Source: Clostridiales bacterium (GTDB lineage: Bacteria; Bacillota; Clostridia; Oscillospirales; CAG-382). From it: a stretch of DNA of 7,039 nt. Shown piece by piece: positions 1-6,952 of the stretch. The notes under the pieces are model-generated. The model was not told the DNA's origin. It saw only the letters and a list, made by a program, of their open reading frames with translations, and did not search any database. Both the position numbers and the translations under genes were made by a program. Each line of letters opens with the position of its first letter. The stretch's first letter is position 1. The stretch covers positions 1 to 7,039 of the forward strand of contig SFLA01000056.1 in the NCBI GenBank assembly GCA_004553575.1, written 5' to 3'.

Positions 1-46
1 CAGCAATCTGGGCTCCTAACGGGAAATACCTGCCTTCATAATCCAT
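1..46 (-). CDS. 5' end of an unidentified protein (partial, runs off the window)
   Basis: Reading the minus strand, an ATG at 46-44 opens a frame that stays open to the window edge and encodes MDYEGRYFPLGAQIA. It lies 5 nt after the TAA of the comM-like gene, and an AGAGGT Shine-Dalgarno-like stretch overlaps the end of that gene. This tight spacing suggests translation from the same transcript. Only 15 residues are visible. They do not resemble the start of DprA, which often accompanies comM-like genes, and I do not recognise the family. The start is chosen from the ribosome binding site and because the ATG in the other overlapping frame reaches a stop within eight codons. Confidence 0.5.
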   Translation of the reverse strand, partial: MDYEGRYFPLGAQIA

Positions 47-51
47 AAACT

Positions 52-1587
52 TTACCTCTGAGACCAGTACTTTCTGTCAAGCGAGCGAAGCTGTATTGCT
101 TGAGCTATATGCTGCTTGTCTATCCATTCGCTTCCGTTCAGATCCGCAATCGTCCTTGCCACCTTCAGAAGCCTGTCGTGTCCTCTTGCAGACAGTGACA
201 TTATCGAATATGCTTTTTCGAGCAGAGCCTCCGCAGCGGGAGTCAAAACGCAATGGGCTTTTATCTGCGACGGTGAAAGAAGAGCGTTGGGAACGAATTC
301 GTCCGCGGATCCGAATCTCTTTGCCGCAAATTCCCTTGCCGCCATAACTCTTCCGCGAATTACGGCGCTGCTTTCGGCGCCGGCATCGGTGTGGAGATCC
401 CGGTAGTCCACGGGCGGCACCTCGGTCTGTATATCTATTCTGTCAAGCAGCGGACCGGATATCCGCGAAATGTATTCGTGCCGCGAAGACGGTGAACAGG
501 TGCACTCGCGAGTCGGATGTCCGAAATAACCGCATCTGCACGGATTCATTGCGCATACCATCATGAACGACGCCGGATATGTAACCGTCCGGTTCACCCG
601 AGATACCGTTACGGACCTCGTTTCAAGCGGCTGGCGAAGCGCTTCTCGCGCCGACTTTCCGAATTCTGTGAACTCATCGAGAAACAACACGCCGTTGTCA
701 GCGAGCGATATCTCGCCGGGACGGGGGTTTGAGCCGCCGCCGACAAGCGCGCTGTCGGATACCGAATGGTGGGGGCTTCTGAAAGGTCTTGTCGTTATAA
801 GCCCGCCGGTCAGAAGTCCGGCGACCGAGTATATCTTGCTGCACTCTATAGCTTCGCGAAGAGTGAGCGGTGGAAGAATTGAAGGAAGCCTCGAAGCAAT
901 CATGCTTTTTCCGGACCCGGGAGGACCGATAAGAAGCATGTTGTGACTGCCGGCCGCTGCAATTTCCGCTGCATATTTTGCAGTCTGCTGACCCTTAACA
1001 TCACGGAAATCAAGCGGGTATTCGAGAGAAGCACTCTCGAACGGAGCGCGATCGAACGCGGTGGGAATTATCGGCTTTACGCCCGAAAGATGGTCTAAAA
1101 GCTGATGCAGATCGGTCACTCCGAATACGTTTATTCCTTCGGCCGCCGAAGACTCCTCGGCATTTGCGGCAGGCACATATATTTCGCGGAAACCGCGGTC
1201 GCGTGCCGTCACAGCCATCGGCAGACATCCGCTTACGGGACGCAGCTCTCCGCGCAGTGAAAGCTCGCCTATAAAGCAGCGCTTTGAAAAATCGCATAAC
1301 TTAAGCCGGCTGTCCTCGGCGAGCGAAAGCAATATCGGCAGGTCGTAGACCGACCCCTCTTTGCGGAAATCTGCCGGTGCAAGGTTTACCGTGAGGACTC
1401 CTTTTTTGAGTTCTATTCCGCAGCTTCTTGCCGCAGCGCCGACTCTGCCTGACGCTTCTTTGACGGCTGCGTCCGGAAGTCCGATAATATCGAGCCGCGG
1501 GTGCGGGGAAGAAGTCGCGCCCGCTTCAACCGAAACAATTATACCGTCGATTCCGGAAAGGGCGACTGAGTTTACGACCGTTATCAT
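52..1587 (-). CDS. comM: YifB/ComM-family Mg-chelatase-like AAA+ ATPase
   Basis: A 511-residue cytoplasmic AAA+ ATPase of the YifB/ComM family, at the usual family length. In naturally transformable Gram-negatives, ComM is a hexameric helicase that drives branch migration during integration of transforming DNA. In Firmicutes the role is less settled, so the function here is inferred. Domains in order are an N-terminal ChlI/Lon-like S5 fold (about 20-140), an Mg-chelatase AAA+ core (about 190-395) and a C-terminal lid domain (about 403-500). Visible motifs are Walker A GPPGSGKS (221-228), Walker B VLFLDE (300-305), a cysteine cluster C350/C352/C362/C364 typical of the family, the SGPLLDRIDI arginine-finger region (377-386) and a sensor-2 segment SARGHDRLLKVARTIADL (466-483). 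The ATG start has AGGAGGG (1599-1593) 5 nt upstream. It is divergent from PFOR and followed 5 nt later by another minus-strand gene. No truncation or missing key residue is seen. Confidence 0.95.
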   Translation of the reverse strand: MITVVNSVALSGIDGIIVSVEAGATSSPHPRLDIIGLPDAAVKEASGRVGAAARSCGIELKKGVLTVNLAPADFRKEGSVYDLPILLSLAEDSRLKLCDFSKRCFIGELSLRGELRPVSGCLPMAVTARDRGFREIYVPAANAEESSAAEGINVFGVTDLHQLLDHLSGVKPIIPTAFDRAPFESASLEYPLDFRDVKGQQTAKYAAEIAAAGSHNMLLIGPPGSGKSMIASRLPSILPPLTLREAIECSKIYSVAGLLTGGLITTRPFRSPHHSVSDSALVGGGSNPRPGEISLADNGVLFLDEFTEFGKSAREALRQPLETRSVTVSRVNRTVTYPASFMMVCAMNPCRCGYFGHPTRECTCSPSSRHEYISRISGPLLDRIDIQTEVPPVDYRDLHTDAGAESSAVIRGRVMAAREFAAKRFGSADEFVPNALLSPSQIKAHCVLTPAAEALLEKAYSIMSLSARGHDRLLKVARTIADLNGSEWIDKQHIAQAIQLRSLDRKYWSQR

Positions 1588-1613
1588 GGCTTCCCTCCTG
1601 GTTTATTATATAA

Positions 1614-1642
1614 ATAATATCACATTACTTATTTAAATACAA
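1614..1642 (-). promoter_or_regulatory. Probable promoter of the comM-like gene
   Basis: On the minus strand a TATTAT -10 element (1619-1614) is preceded by TGA, giving an extended -10. A weak -35 element TTGTAT (1642-1637) lies 17 bp upstream. Transcription would start near 1607, leaving a leader of about 20 nt that still contains the AGGAGGG ribosome binding site. A TATAAT at 1610-1605 is a better hexamer, but its start point would fall inside the ribosome binding site, so I prefer the upstream one. Confidence 0.5.
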
Positions 1643-1724
1643 GGCAGAGGTACGATAATTTATAATTTGTCAACTTTTTACAGACCGTGAAAATAATTGT
1701 AATCGGAAAAAATCAAAAAATGTC

Positions 1725-1753
1725 TTTACAGACGGAATAAAAAATGTTATTAT
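1725..1753 (+). promoter_or_regulatory. Promoter of the PFOR gene (extended -10)
   Basis: TTTACA (1725-1730) and TATTAT (1748-1753) are separated by exactly 17 bp, and TGT (1745-1747) directly before the -10 makes it an extended -10. An A-rich stretch at about 1689-1720 could act as an UP element. The predicted start near 1760 leaves a leader of roughly 24 nt ending in AGGAGG (1769-1774), 9 nt before the ATG. These features fit a strong housekeeping sigma promoter, as expected for a highly expressed central enzyme. No operator-like inverted repeat is seen around it. Confidence 0.8.
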
Positions 1754-1783
1754 GTAACGAAAGAAAACAGGAGGTATATATCA

Positions 1784-4700
1784 ATGTCCAGAAACAAAAG
1801 ATCAATGGACGGCAATACCGCTGCCGCGCATGTTGCGTATGCGTTTACTGAAGTTGCCGCCATTTATCCGATCACACCTTCCAGCGTTATGGCAGAGCTT
1901 ACCGACAACTGGTCGGCGTCCGGTCAGAAAAATATTTTCGGCGATAAAGTTAAGGTCGTCGAGATGCAGTCCGAGGCGGGAGCTGCGGGAACCGTACACG
2001 GTTCGCTTGCGGCCGGCGCTCTTACCACCACATTTACCGCTTCTCAGGGTTTGCTGCTTATGATCCCGAACATGTACAAGATCGCCGGCGAGCTGCTTCC
2101 CTGCGTTATACACTGTTCGGCGCGTTGCGTCGCTTCCCACGCTCTTAACATTTTCGGAGACCATTCCGACGTTTATGCATGCCGTCAGACCGGATTTGCG
2201 ATGATGGCGGAGTCAAACCCGCAGGAGGTCATGGATCTCGCTGCGGTTGCACATCTGTCCGCAATAAAGGGCAGAGTACCGGTTCTCAACTTCTTTGACG
2301 GATTCCGTACCTCTCACGAGATTCAGAAGATCGAGGAATGGGATTACGCAGACCTCGCAGATATGATCGATAAAGACGCCGTGGCGGCGTTCAGATCCAG
2401 AGCTCTCAATCCCGAGCATCCCGTGCTCCGCGGTTCCGCAGAGAACGGCGATATCTTCTTCCAGCACAGGGAGTCCTGCAACCGCTACTACGATGCATTC
2501 CCCGCAATAGTCGAGGAATACATGGACAAGGTAAACGCCAAGATCGGCACCGATTATAAGCTTTTCAACTACTACGGAGCTCCCGATGCCGAGAAGGTCA
2601 TCGTAGCGATGGGTTCTGTCTGTGATGTCGCGGAAGAGGTAATTGATTACCTTACTGCCAAGGGCGAAAAGGTCGGACTCGTAAAAGTCAGACTTTACAG
2701 ACCGTTCTCCGCCTCTCACCTCATTGCTGCTATACCCGAAACCTGCAAAAAGGTAGCGGTGCTCGACCGCACCAAGGAGCCGGGCTCCATCGGCGAGCCG
2801 CTGTACCTTGATGTTGTAACCGCCCTTCGCCAGAACGGCTTCACCGGAACTGTTGTCGGAGGAAGATACGGACTCGGCAGCAAGGATACTCCTCCTTCCG
2901 TTATCTTTGCGGTATATAAGAATCTGGATTCCGATACTCCCAAGAACGGCTTCACTCTCGGAATAAACGATGACGTTACCGGACATTCGCTTCCCGAGGA
3001 GTCTTGCCCCGATACCGCTCCCGCCGGCACAATTGCCTGCAAGTTCTGGGGCCTCGGCGGCGACGGCACTGTCGGTGCAAACAAGAACTCCATCAAGATC
3101 ATCGGCGACCATACCGACAAGTATATTCAGGCGTATTTCCAGTACGATTCCAAAAAGACCGGCGGTATAACGATATCTCATCTGCGTTTCGGCGACAAGC
3201 CGATAAAGTCTCCTTATTACATTACCAAAGCGGACTTTGTCGCATGTCACAACCCGAGCTATATTACAAAGGGCTACAAGATCGTCAACGATGTTAAGCC
3301 GGGCGGAACATTCCTGCTCAACTGCCAGTGGACTCCCGAGGAGCTCGAGGAGCATCTCCCGTCGGAAGTTAAGAGATATATTGCGGATAACGATATCAGC
3401 TTCTATACCGTCAACGCTATCGACAAAGCACGCGAGATCGGTATGGGCAAGCGTACCAATACGATACTTCAGTCCGCCTTCTTCGCTCTCGCAAACATCA
3501 TGCCGATCGACAAAGCGGTCGAGTATATGAAGTATATGGCGAAGAAGTCGTATCTCAAGAAGGGCGAAGCCGTTGTAGAGATGAACTACAAGGCCATAGA
3601 TGCCGGCTTGGATGCTCTCGTAAAGATCAATGTTCCCGCAAGCTGGAAGACCATAGAGACTGCTGCTAAGGCGTCTGCCGTAACCGGCACTCGTCCCGAT
3701 CTTGTCCGTTTCGTGAAAGACATCGTGATTCCTGTCGCTAAGATGGACGGCGATTCGCTCCCCGTCAGCGCTTTTACCGAGTATGTTGACGGTACTTATC
3801 CTCAGGGAGCCGCAGCATACGAGAAACGCGGTGTTGCCGTTGACGTTCCCGAGTGGATACCCGAAAACTGTATACAGTGCAACCAGTGCGCTTTCGTATG
3901 TCCGCATGCCACCATCCGTCCGTACGCTCTCAGCGAAAGCGAGAAGGCTGCGGCGCCCGCTTCTCTTAAGTCGGTAAAGATGAACGGCAAGGGCTGCGAT
4001 CAGTATTCCTTCACCATGGCTGTGAGCCCGCTCGACTGTATGGGCTGTACGCTTTGTGTCTCTGCCTGCCCCGCAAAGGAAAAGGCGCTCGTAATGAAGA
4101 GTCAGGAGTCGCAGGCGGATCAGGCGGCCGCGTGGAACTATTGCGTGAACGACGTTTCGGTAAAGGATCTTCCTTTTGCCGGCAATACGCTTAAGGGAAG
4201 CCAGTTCAAGCAGCCGCTGCTTGAGTTCTCGGGCTCCTGCGCAGGTTGCGCCGAGACTTCCTATGCCCGTATAATCACTCAGCTATTTGGCGAGAGAATG
4301 TACATTTCCAATGCTACCGGATGCTCCTCTATTTGGGGCGGTTCTGCTCCGGCAACTCCTTACACGGTCAACAGAGACAGCGGACGCGGTCCCGCATGGG
4401 CGAACAGCCTGTTCGAGGACAATGCCGAGCACGGTCTCGGTATTTATCTCGGTCAGAAGACCATCCGTAACCGTCTCATCGAAAAGGTCAAGGAGCTCAA
4501 TCCCGAAACCGATGACGATAAGGCTGTTATAGACGCATATCTTTCTACAGTTGACGACGGAGAGAAGAACGTTAAGGCCACCGAAGCCCTTGTGGCTCTG
4601 CTTGAAAAATGGGCTGCCAACGGCTGCGGAAAGTCGGCTGAAATACTTTCCGAGAAATCCTATCTTTCCAAGAAATCGGTATGGATCTTCGGCGGAGACG

Positions 4701-5323
4701 GCTGGGCATACGATATCGGCTTCGGCGGTCTTGACCATGTCATAGCTTCCGGAGAAGACGTCAATATTATGATATTCGATACCGAGGTGTATTCAAACAC
4801 CGGCGGACAGGCGTCCAAAGCTTCGCAGCTCGGTCAGGTCGCACAGTTCGCGGCTGCCGGTAAGGCGATCGGCAAGAAGAATCTCGCCGCAATAGCAATG
4901 TCTTACGGCTATGTTTACGTCGCTCAGATCGCGATGGGTGCGGATAAGAACCAGACCATGAAGGCTCTGCTTGAAGCCGAGGCATATCACGGTCCGTCCG
5001 TTATTATCGGTTATGCCCCTTGCGAGATGCACGGTCTGAAGGGCGGTATGGCTAATTGCCAGAACGAAATGAAGCGTGCGGTTGACGCCGGATATTGGCA
5101 GATGTTCAGGTATAATCCGCTTCTCAAAGCAGAAGGCAAAAACCCCTTCATTCTCGATTCAAAGGCTCCCACGGCCGACTATATCGAGTTTATAAATAGC
5201 GAGACCAGATACAGCCGTCTCGTGCAGTCTTTCCCCGAAAGAGCAAAAGAACTGTTCGAGGAGGCAAAAGCTCAGGCCGAAGCCAAATATGAGGCCTACA
5301 AGGAGCTTGCCGCTCAGGACTGA
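1784..5323 (+). CDS. nifJ: Pyruvate:ferredoxin (flavodoxin) oxidoreductase, single-chain
   Basis: A cytoplasmic enzyme that oxidises pyruvate with CoA to acetyl-CoA and CO2 and reduces ferredoxin or flavodoxin. It uses thiamine diphosphate and three [4Fe-4S] clusters. The 1179-residue chain carries all domains of the fused form. The N-terminal domain has YPITPSS (28-34), with Thr31, Glu64 and Arg114 at the numbers known as active-site residues in the Desulfovibrio africanus enzyme. The GLGGDGTVGANK segment (423-434) belongs to the gamma/CoA-binding domain. A ferredoxin-like insert has two CxxCxxCxxxC(P) motifs, at C696/C699/C702/C706 and C752/C755/C758/C762. The proximal cluster ligands are C819, C822, C847 and C1080. 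The thiamine site spans GGDG (970-973) to N1005 in EVYSNTGGQ. The chain ends about 50 residues before the Desulfovibrio protein, so it lacks that enzyme's C-terminal oxygen-protective extension, as other clostridial forms do. AGGAGG lies 9 nt before the ATG. The gene (also called por or pfor) probably heads a two-gene operon. Confidence 0.98.
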   Translation: MSRNKRSMDGNTAAAHVAYAFTEVAAIYPITPSSVMAELTDNWSASGQKNIFGDKVKVVEMQSEAGAAGTVHGSLAAGALTTTFTASQGLLLMIPNMYKIAGELLPCVIHCSARCVASHALNIFGDHSDVYACRQTGFAMMAESNPQEVMDLAAVAHLSAIKGRVPVLNFFDGFRTSHEIQKIEEWDYADLADMIDKDAVAAFRSRALNPEHPVLRGSAENGDIFFQHRESCNRYYDAFPAIVEEYMDKVNAKIGTDYKLFNYYGAPDAEKVIVAMGSVCDVAEEVIDYLTAKGEKVGLVKVRLYRPFSASHLIAAIPETCKKVAVLDRTKEPGSIGEPLYLDVVTALRQNGFTGTVVGGRYGLGSKDTPPSVIFAVYKNLDSDTPKNGFTLGINDDVTGHSLPEESCPDTAPAGTIACKFWGLGGDGTVGANKNSIKIIGDHTDKYIQAYFQYDSKKTGGITISHLRFGDKPIKSPYYITKADFVACHNPSYITKGYKIVNDVKPGGTFLLNCQWTPEELEEHLPSEVKRYIADNDISFYTVNAIDKAREIGMGKRTNTILQSAFFALANIMPIDKAVEYMKYMAKKSYLKKGEAVVEMNYKAIDAGLDALVKINVPASWKTIETAAKASAVTGTRPDLVRFVKDIVIPVAKMDGDSLPVSAFTEYVDGTYPQGAAAYEKRGVAVDVPEWIPENCIQCNQCAFVCPHATIRPYALSESEKAAAPASLKSVKMNGKGCDQYSFTMAVSPLDCMGCTLCVSACPAKEKALVMKSQESQADQAAAWNYCVNDVSVKDLPFAGNTLKGSQFKQPLLEFSGSCAGCAETSYARIITQLFGERMYISNATGCSSIWGGSAPATPYTVNRDSGRGPAWANSLFEDNAEHGLGIYLGQKTIRNRLIEKVKELNPETDDDKAVIDAYLSTVDDGEKNVKATEALVALLEKWAANGCGKSAEILSEKSYLSKKSVWIFGGDGWAYDIGFGGLDHVIASGEDVNIMIFDTEVYSNTGGQASKASQLGQVAQFAAAGKAIGKKNLAAIAMSYGYVYVAQIAMGADKNQTMKALLEAEAYHGPSVIIGYAPCEMHGLKGGMANCQNEMKRAVDAGYWQMFRYNPLLKAEGKNPFILDSKAPTADYIEFINSETRYSRLVQSFPERAKELFEEAKAQAEAKYEAYKELAAQD

Positions 5324-5358
5324 TTCGCCGGTTTTAAAAACAGTAACGGAGGTACGTC

Positions 5359-6318
5359 ATGCACAAGGATAAATACTCATCCGGAGACGGATACATGTAT
5401 GTGTATCTTTTGTCGATTGTAGCCTGCGTCGTGGTAGCGATTGTGGTCGCACTGATGATTTTCGGTTCCGGTCTTTTCCTAAACGATTCGTCCGTTTCGC
5501 CTGCGCCTCCCGTCGTGAATACATCCGGATCAGCGTCCGGTGCTGACGTATCTTCCGAAAGCTCGGAAGTGAGCGAACCTTCGCGCTTTTCGAGCTGTAC
5601 CGTAGACAATTCCGAAGTCAATGTCGGGTTGCTTTTGCTTGTGAATTCGGATAACCGTTATGTGTTCCCCGAGGAAAACGAAACGGTGGGCCTGTATTCG
5701 CTTTTGAAAAACAGCTCGGTTTCGCTCAGCGGCACTTCGGTGCGCCTTAATTCTACTGCCGCAAACGCTCTGAAGTCAATGTGTGAGGCGTTTTATTCCG
5801 AATCCGGTCTCACCACCGGCATAATGGTGTATAACGGCTATTACAGTTACGACACCGTGGCTGATAAGGACGGCGCCGACGCCGCCGGAGCCAGCGATTA
5901 CCATATCGGAAATACCGCGCGCCTTATGGTCTATCCGACAAAACTCGGAAAGATCGGGGTAGGGGATTTCGAGTGGTTTATACATAACTGTTATTCATAC
6001 GGATTCATTCTCCGCTATCCTGCGGATAAATCGGATCTGACAGGAAATGAAGGCAGTCTGGGAGTTTACAGGTATGTCGGCGTTTGCCACGCATACTACA
6101 TGTATAAAAACAATCTTTGTCTCGAAGAATATCTTGAGTTGCTTAAGCAGTATACGCCGGAGAATCCGCTGATAATTGACGTACAAAACAAGTCGTACGA
6201 GGTTTATTATCAGGCGATGGAAGACGGTCTTTCGTCTACCGTTCAGGTGCCGGCAGACGGATCTTATATTATATCCGGCAACAACTGCGACGGCTTTATT
6301 ATCACTGTCACCGGCTGA
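5359..6318 (+). CDS. Membrane-anchored M15B (VanY/DdcY-like) protein, predicted catalytically inactive
   Basis: A 319-residue protein with one N-terminal membrane segment (about 13-36), a Ser/Pro-rich linker (about 42-78), an M15B peptidase-like domain (about 82-265) and a small beta-type tail (about 268-319). The topology implies an extracytoplasmic domain. Family hallmarks are GYYSYDT (160-166, usually YRSYE), FILRYPADKSDLTG (216-229), RYVGVCHA (238-245) and NNLCLEEYLELL (251-262). Active M15B enzymes trim D-Ala from peptidoglycan peptides using SxHxxGxAxD and ExxH motifs. In an ungapped alignment those ligand positions hold Tyr181 (His), Arg188 (Asp) and Val236 (His), and Ser233 replaces the catalytic Glu. 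Trp of the usual EPWHFRY is Gly235, and the stretch before SDYHIG is also short. The frame is intact, so this looks like a maintained pseudoenzyme. A GGAGG (5348-5352) lies 6 nt before the ATG, 35 nt after PFOR. Family assignment is firm; inactivity is inferred. Confidence 0.85.
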   Translation: MHKDKYSSGDGYMYVYLLSIVACVVVAIVVALMIFGSGLFLNDSSVSPAPPVVNTSGSASGADVSSESSEVSEPSRFSSCTVDNSEVNVGLLLLVNSDNRYVFPEENETVGLYSLLKNSSVSLSGTSVRLNSTAANALKSMCEAFYSESGLTTGIMVYNGYYSYDTVADKDGADAAGASDYHIGNTARLMVYPTKLGKIGVGDFEWFIHNCYSYGFILRYPADKSDLTGNEGSLGVYRYVGVCHAYYMYKNNLCLEEYLELLKQYTPENPLIIDVQNKSYEVYYQAMEDGLSSTVQVPADGSYIISGNNCDGFIITVTG

Positions 6319-6333
6319 TTGTTAATCGCATTA

Positions 6334-6368
6334 CCGCCCCGCAGGATTATCCTCGGGGCGGGCGTTTT
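6334..6368 (+). terminator. Rho-independent terminator of the PFOR operon
   Basis: A perfect 8-bp GC-rich stem, CCGCCCCG (6334-6341) with CGGGGCGG (6354-6361), can be extended above a bulged C by AGG/CCT (6343-6345 with 6351-6353) closing an ATTAT loop. A TTTT run follows at 6365-6368. It begins 16 nt after the stop codon of the M15B-like gene. It is the only strong terminator between PFOR and the next gene, which supports PFOR and the M15B-like gene sharing a transcript. No matching U tract exists on the minus strand, so it appears to act in one direction. Confidence 0.88.
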
Positions 6369-6525
6369 ATATTGTGCCGGGTTTCACAATACAGGCTTTC
6401 CGGATGCGCTCGTCGGGGCACATACGCAATGTTTTTTTGCAGCCGTGCGAACGGATAATGACGCGAGAGTTTGCTCGAACATATGTTTTGGCGGCATTGG
6501 CATAACGTAGAAAAACAGACGCTCA

Positions 6526-6562
6526 AATTTGTGAAAAATCTCCAAGAGATTTTTCACAAATT
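6526..6562. repeat. 37-nt perfect inverted repeat (hairpin), 17-bp arms
   Basis: The arm AATTTGTGAAAAATCTC (6526-6542) is repeated as its exact reverse complement at 6546-6562, separated only by CAA. The stem is AT-rich and carries no T tract immediately outside it on either strand, so it is not a classical terminator. It could be a symmetrical transcription stop using the T5 run inside its arm, an RNA-processing hairpin, or the palindromic end of a small intergenic repeat. Confidence 0.8.
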
Positions 6563-6601
6563 CACTTATAACGCCAACGAATGACACATTGGATTTGCAG
6601 A

Positions 6602-6662
6602 GTTCGGTATTAATAAATTTTCGTTTACTATTAAGCTGATTTCAAAATATCGCATACCGAAC
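6602..6662. repeat. Spaced 9-bp inverted repeat GTTCGGTAT / ATACCGAAC
   Basis: GTTCGGTAT at 6602-6610 is exactly complementary to ATACCGAAC at 6654-6662, with 43 nt of AT-rich sequence between. It could form the base of a longer RNA stem or be two half-sites of a DNA-binding protein. The arms are exact, but the function is unknown and a match of this length in 660 nt could be chance. Confidence 0.4.
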
Positions 6663-6671
6663 GCGGCCTTG

Positions 6672-6689
6672 ATTTTTCTGCAGAAAAAT
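6672..6689. promoter_or_regulatory. 18-bp perfect palindrome (operator-like)
   Basis: ATTTTTCTGCAGAAAAAT is fully self-complementary with no spacer. It has the shape of a dimeric repressor site, or of a short hairpin with a TGCA loop. It lies about 190 bp upstream of the -35 element of the next gene, so direct repression of that promoter would be unusual. No known operator consensus is claimed. Confidence 0.4.
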
Positions 6690-6882
6690 GTTGATAAAAC
6701 AGTGTTTTTGAAGTTTATCTCGTGCTGACGGGATAAATGCTATGATTGATTTAACAATGTGCGTGTTGGACGAAACGCATAACTTTATAACATTTTAAGA
6801 GTAATATTTAGGTCGATTTTCGGTGCCCGTTTATGTAATAGGTAAAAACAGCACAAAAATGGATGCGACTTTATATACACTA

Positions 6883-6911
6883 TTGACAAAAACTCTGCCT
6901 GATGTTATTAT
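6883..6911 (+). promoter_or_regulatory. Promoter of the secreted-protein gene
   Basis: A perfect TTGACA (6883-6888) is followed after exactly 17 bp by TATTAT (6906-6911). TGT at 6903-6905 makes an extended -10. This is close to an ideal vegetative promoter. Transcription should start near 6918, giving a leader of about 60 nt before the ATG at 6979. Confidence 0.85.
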
Positions 6912-6927
6912 TACGTATATTCATTAT

Positions 6928-6952
6928 AATGCGTAGCGTTATGCGCATTTTT
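6928..6952 (+). promoter_or_regulatory. Leader hairpin followed by five Ts (attenuator-like or mRNA-stabilising)
   Basis: Within the predicted leader, AATGCGTA (6928-6935) can pair with TATGCGCATT through T6942-T6949, giving eight base pairs (one a G-U wobble) with a loop at 6936-6941. A T run spans 6948-6952. The stem begins about 10 nt after the predicted transcription start. It could be a weak attenuator or a 5' stabilising hairpin. The stem is modest and the T run partly belongs to the stem, so termination strength is doubtful. Confidence 0.45.

Larger units (their letters stand above)
6369..6882. other. Long AT-rich intergenic stretch without a convincing gene
   Basis: No frame here has both a ribosome binding site and a plausible protein. 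The longest candidates, about 63-67 codons near 6319-6587, use TTG or GTG starts without a Shine-Dalgarno sequence. The stretch holds an unusually long perfect hairpin, an 18-bp palindrome and a spaced 9-bp inverted repeat, listed separately. Part of it (about 6384-6562) is less AT-rich than the rest and may be a remnant or an intergenic repeat. I see no recognised riboswitch or structured RNA class, but a small RNA cannot be excluded by eye. Confidence 0.6.

Noticed and set aside
1605..1610. A perfect minus-strand TATAAT in front of the comM-like gene
   Set aside because: Transcription from it would begin within the AGGAGGG ribosome binding site, so a TATTAT slightly upstream is the better candidate.
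2213..3907. A 564-codon open frame on the minus strand opposite PFOR
   Set aside because: It lies wholly inside a PFOR gene with all catalytic residues intact, and it has no domain or signal I recognise. Long antisense frames are a common by-product of codon bias.
4283..4738. A 151-codon minus-strand frame opposite the PFOR C-terminal domain
   Set aside because: It is fully antisense to conserved thiamine and cluster-binding sequence, with no protein family resemblance.
5324..5358. Possible terminator between PFOR and the M15B-like gene (GGTTTTAAAAAC)
   Set aside because: The symmetry is only an AT-rich TTTTAAAA core without a GC stem, so it should not stop transcription.
6319..6510. A 63-codon plus-strand frame directly after the M15B-like gene
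   Set aside because: It starts with TTG immediately after a stop codon and runs through the intrinsic terminator stem, with no ribosome binding site.
6384..6587. A 67-codon minus-strand frame in the intergenic region
   Set aside because: It begins with GTG without a Shine-Dalgarno sequence, and the 37-nt hairpin lies inside it. It may be a fragment of an intergenic repeat, but I cannot support it as a gene.
6738..6746. TGC-TATGAT, an extended -10-like element
   Set aside because: No acceptable -35 element sits 16-18 bp upstream and no gene follows in reach. Such matches are frequent in AT-rich DNA.
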